DNA from: Crotophaga sulcirostris
Lineage: Eukaryota > Chordata > Aves > Cuculiformes > Crotophagidae
Assembly (NCBI GenBank): GCA_013397455.1
Contig: VYZB01000529.1
Span: 35,142 to 99,141 of the forward strand
DNA: 64,000 nt
Reading direction: 5' to 3'
Made by a program: the position numbers and the translations under genes. The number at the start of each line of letters is the position of its first letter. The first letter of the stretch is position 1. Below are positions 62,601 through 64,000 of this stretch, one piece after another. The notes below the pieces were generated by a model. The model was not told the DNA's origin and did not search any database. It saw only the letters and a list, made by a program, of their open reading frames with translations.

Positions 62601-63151
62601 ACTGGCACAATGGAGTAGATCTAGTCTGTCATGATTCTTTCAGTCCTCTCAGGTGGGAGGACAGAAGCAGCTGTGTCTCCATCCAAGGTATAATAGAAGC
62701 TCAGCAGTCTTGAAATTTATTTATATATTCTGTAAATAATATTTTATTTGTATTTTTTAATAAGTTTTCTAAGCATTTGTCTAGGCTCTCTTCCCTATCA
62801 ACACACCTTGCTCTTCAGGCTGCAGCGGGCAGTTCAAGGGCAACAGCAGACTCCCAAGGGTCCCTACTTATTGTTGGGCAAATCCAGCTCTTGATTTTTA
62901 TGAAAAGCAAAGAGTGAACAAGTATGAAATAATTAATTGAAAGGTGAACAGGGTATTGGTTGTATTGAATCATACCATCAGTCATCACCTTTGTTCTCTT
63001 TTGTCTTTTCTATTTTTATGGACAGCATTATTGGCTCAAAATATCTATATATAGATGTCCCCATAGCATTGCACTGATCCATAGTTTTGCTTACCATTTT
63101 TGTGGGGCCTACCACAGTGAAGCTGGCAGTAGCTTTCCTCCTTTTCAGTAA

Positions 63152-63566
63152 TGGAGCTGGGGGAGGGGCTGGAGAGCAATCGTTATAAGGAGCAGCTGAG
63201 GGATGTGGGGTTCTTTAGTCTGCAGGCTGAGGGGAGATCTCATTGTTGTCTATAACTGCCTGAAAGGAGGCTGTTGCAAGGTGGGTGCTGGTTTCTTCTC
63301 CCAGGTAACAAGAGATGAGAAAAGAGGAAAGGGTCTCAAGTTGCACTAGGGGAGGTTTGGACTGGATATTAGGAAAAATTTCTTCACCAAAAGGGTTTCC
63401 AGGCACTGGCAGAGGCTGCCCAGCGAAGTGGTGGAGTCTCCATCCCTGGAGGTGTTTAAAAGATGGGTAGACAAGGTGTGCAGGGATCTGGTTTAGTAGT
63501 GGACAGGTAGAGTTGGACTTGATGATCTCAAAGATCTTTTCCAATCGAACAATTCTATGATTCTAT
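63152..63566 (+). mobile_element. CR1 LINE, 5'-truncated with complete 3' tail
   Basis: This is a forward CR1 copy with GGAGAGCAATCGTTATAAGG, AGCAGCTGAGGGATGTGGGG, TGGACTGGATATTAGGAAAA, GGTGGAGTCTCCATCCCTGG and GGACTTGATGATCTCAAAGA. It finishes with the tail AACAATTCTATGATTCTAT. It is about 415 bp of the 3' region, the best preserved CR1 end in the window. A minus-strand frame over it is spurious. Confidence 0.93.
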
Positions 63567-64000
63567 CTTTATTTTGTCCATCACTCGCTTAGGATGGAGC
63601 GGTACCCACTGCTGGTGCTGTGCTCCAGAAAGGCAGAATGAACCCTGGGGGAACTTGGCAACCTTTTGAAGGGCTCAATGGGGTCAGTGAATGGGACTTG
63701 GTACTTTAAAACTAAGCAGAGTGCATAGTCCTGTCACAGTTCATCATATCATGGATGAATTCACATTGTGCTCTTAGCAGTTTATTAGTCTGACGTTTCA
63801 CTTGCTTTCACATTCCTGAATGGAGGTTGCATCCCCAACAGGCCAGGGAAGCCCCAGACACAGGCTTAGTATTACATATGGTCAGAAACTTTTCAACTGA
63901 CCTTTTTCTTTTGAAAAATCCTTATTCATTGAAGCTGAGTTGTGCAGGGAACATTGATTCTGATATTTTGCACTTACTTTTTGCTATAGATGATACTGTT
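63567..64000. other. Right edge, intergenic; nothing recognised
   Basis: This is the sequence after the CR1 tail. I see no coding, RNA or repeat feature in it. Confidence 0.6.

Larger units (their letters stand above)
44631..63151. other. Intergenic region downstream of NUBPL; no gene recognised
   Basis: In about 18.5 kb I find no exon-like conserved frame, no RNA gene and no clear mobile element. The longest frames (47560-48000 on +, 56894-57259 on -, 61808-62122 on -) have no motif, signal peptide or family resemblance. There is a T15 run at 49166-49180, a pyrimidine-rich tract at about 59561-59637 and a very A/T-rich stretch around 59925-59960. In human the next gene is, from memory, ARHGAP5; none of it is visible here. 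Old, decayed repeats may be present that I cannot recognise by eye. Confidence 0.6.

Overview
The window looks like part of an avian (or at least sauropsid) nuclear chromosome. It is AT-rich, its coding sequence is split into short exons with GT..AG introns, and its recognisable interspersed repeats are CR1 LINEs. Several of these carry the typical avian CR1 3' tail (ATTCTATG-like octamers, and the TTGGAAGGGACC / AGATCATC box on the reverse strand). I cannot assign a species.

Main gene: positions 1 to about 44,630 hold the 3' two thirds of NUBPL (IND1) on the + strand. NUBPL is the mitochondrial P-loop iron-sulfur protein needed for respiratory complex I assembly. Seven coding exons can be placed to the base: 4849-4888, 4980-5070, 18625-18718, 29505-29590, 32920-33040, 35887-35969 and 44258-44320. 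By the human numbering I recall, these are exons 5-11. They join in phase without gap or frameshift and encode residues equivalent to human 129-319, with the same total length. The first four exons, with the mitochondrial presequence and the Walker A loop, lie upstream of the window. The 3' UTR runs to a candidate poly(A) signal at 44609.

Accessory island: the 13.6 kb intron 6 contains a GC-rich insert of about 1.8 kb (14696-16477). Two direct copies of the same roughly 250 bp AT-rich sequence bracket it (14431-14695 and 16478-16726). On the minus strand, antisense to NUBPL, the insert carries a reading frame of about 352 codons. It has a degenerate RING finger followed by a very arginine/serine-rich tail containing an in-frame duplicated 47-residue unit. 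The ATG expected at the start reads ACG. A short piece of the insert's putative 5' end recurs at 18988-19030. This island is the most unusual part of the window.

Repeats: CR1 pieces lie at 16891-17534 (-), 19091-19215 (+), 19330-19383 (-), 19445-19727 (+), 24748-24966 (-), 38311-38592 (-) and 63152-63566 (+). There are also a dispersed 91 bp repeat pair (6787 and 10035), two strong inverted repeats (7951-7988 and 11727-11750), a GC-rich patch (28180-28450) and a few simple repeats.

Downstream of NUBPL (44,631-64,000) I see no convincing exon, RNA gene or regulatory element. It reads as intergenic sequence with one CR1 near the right edge. Most of the other short open frames are chance frames or lie inside CR1.
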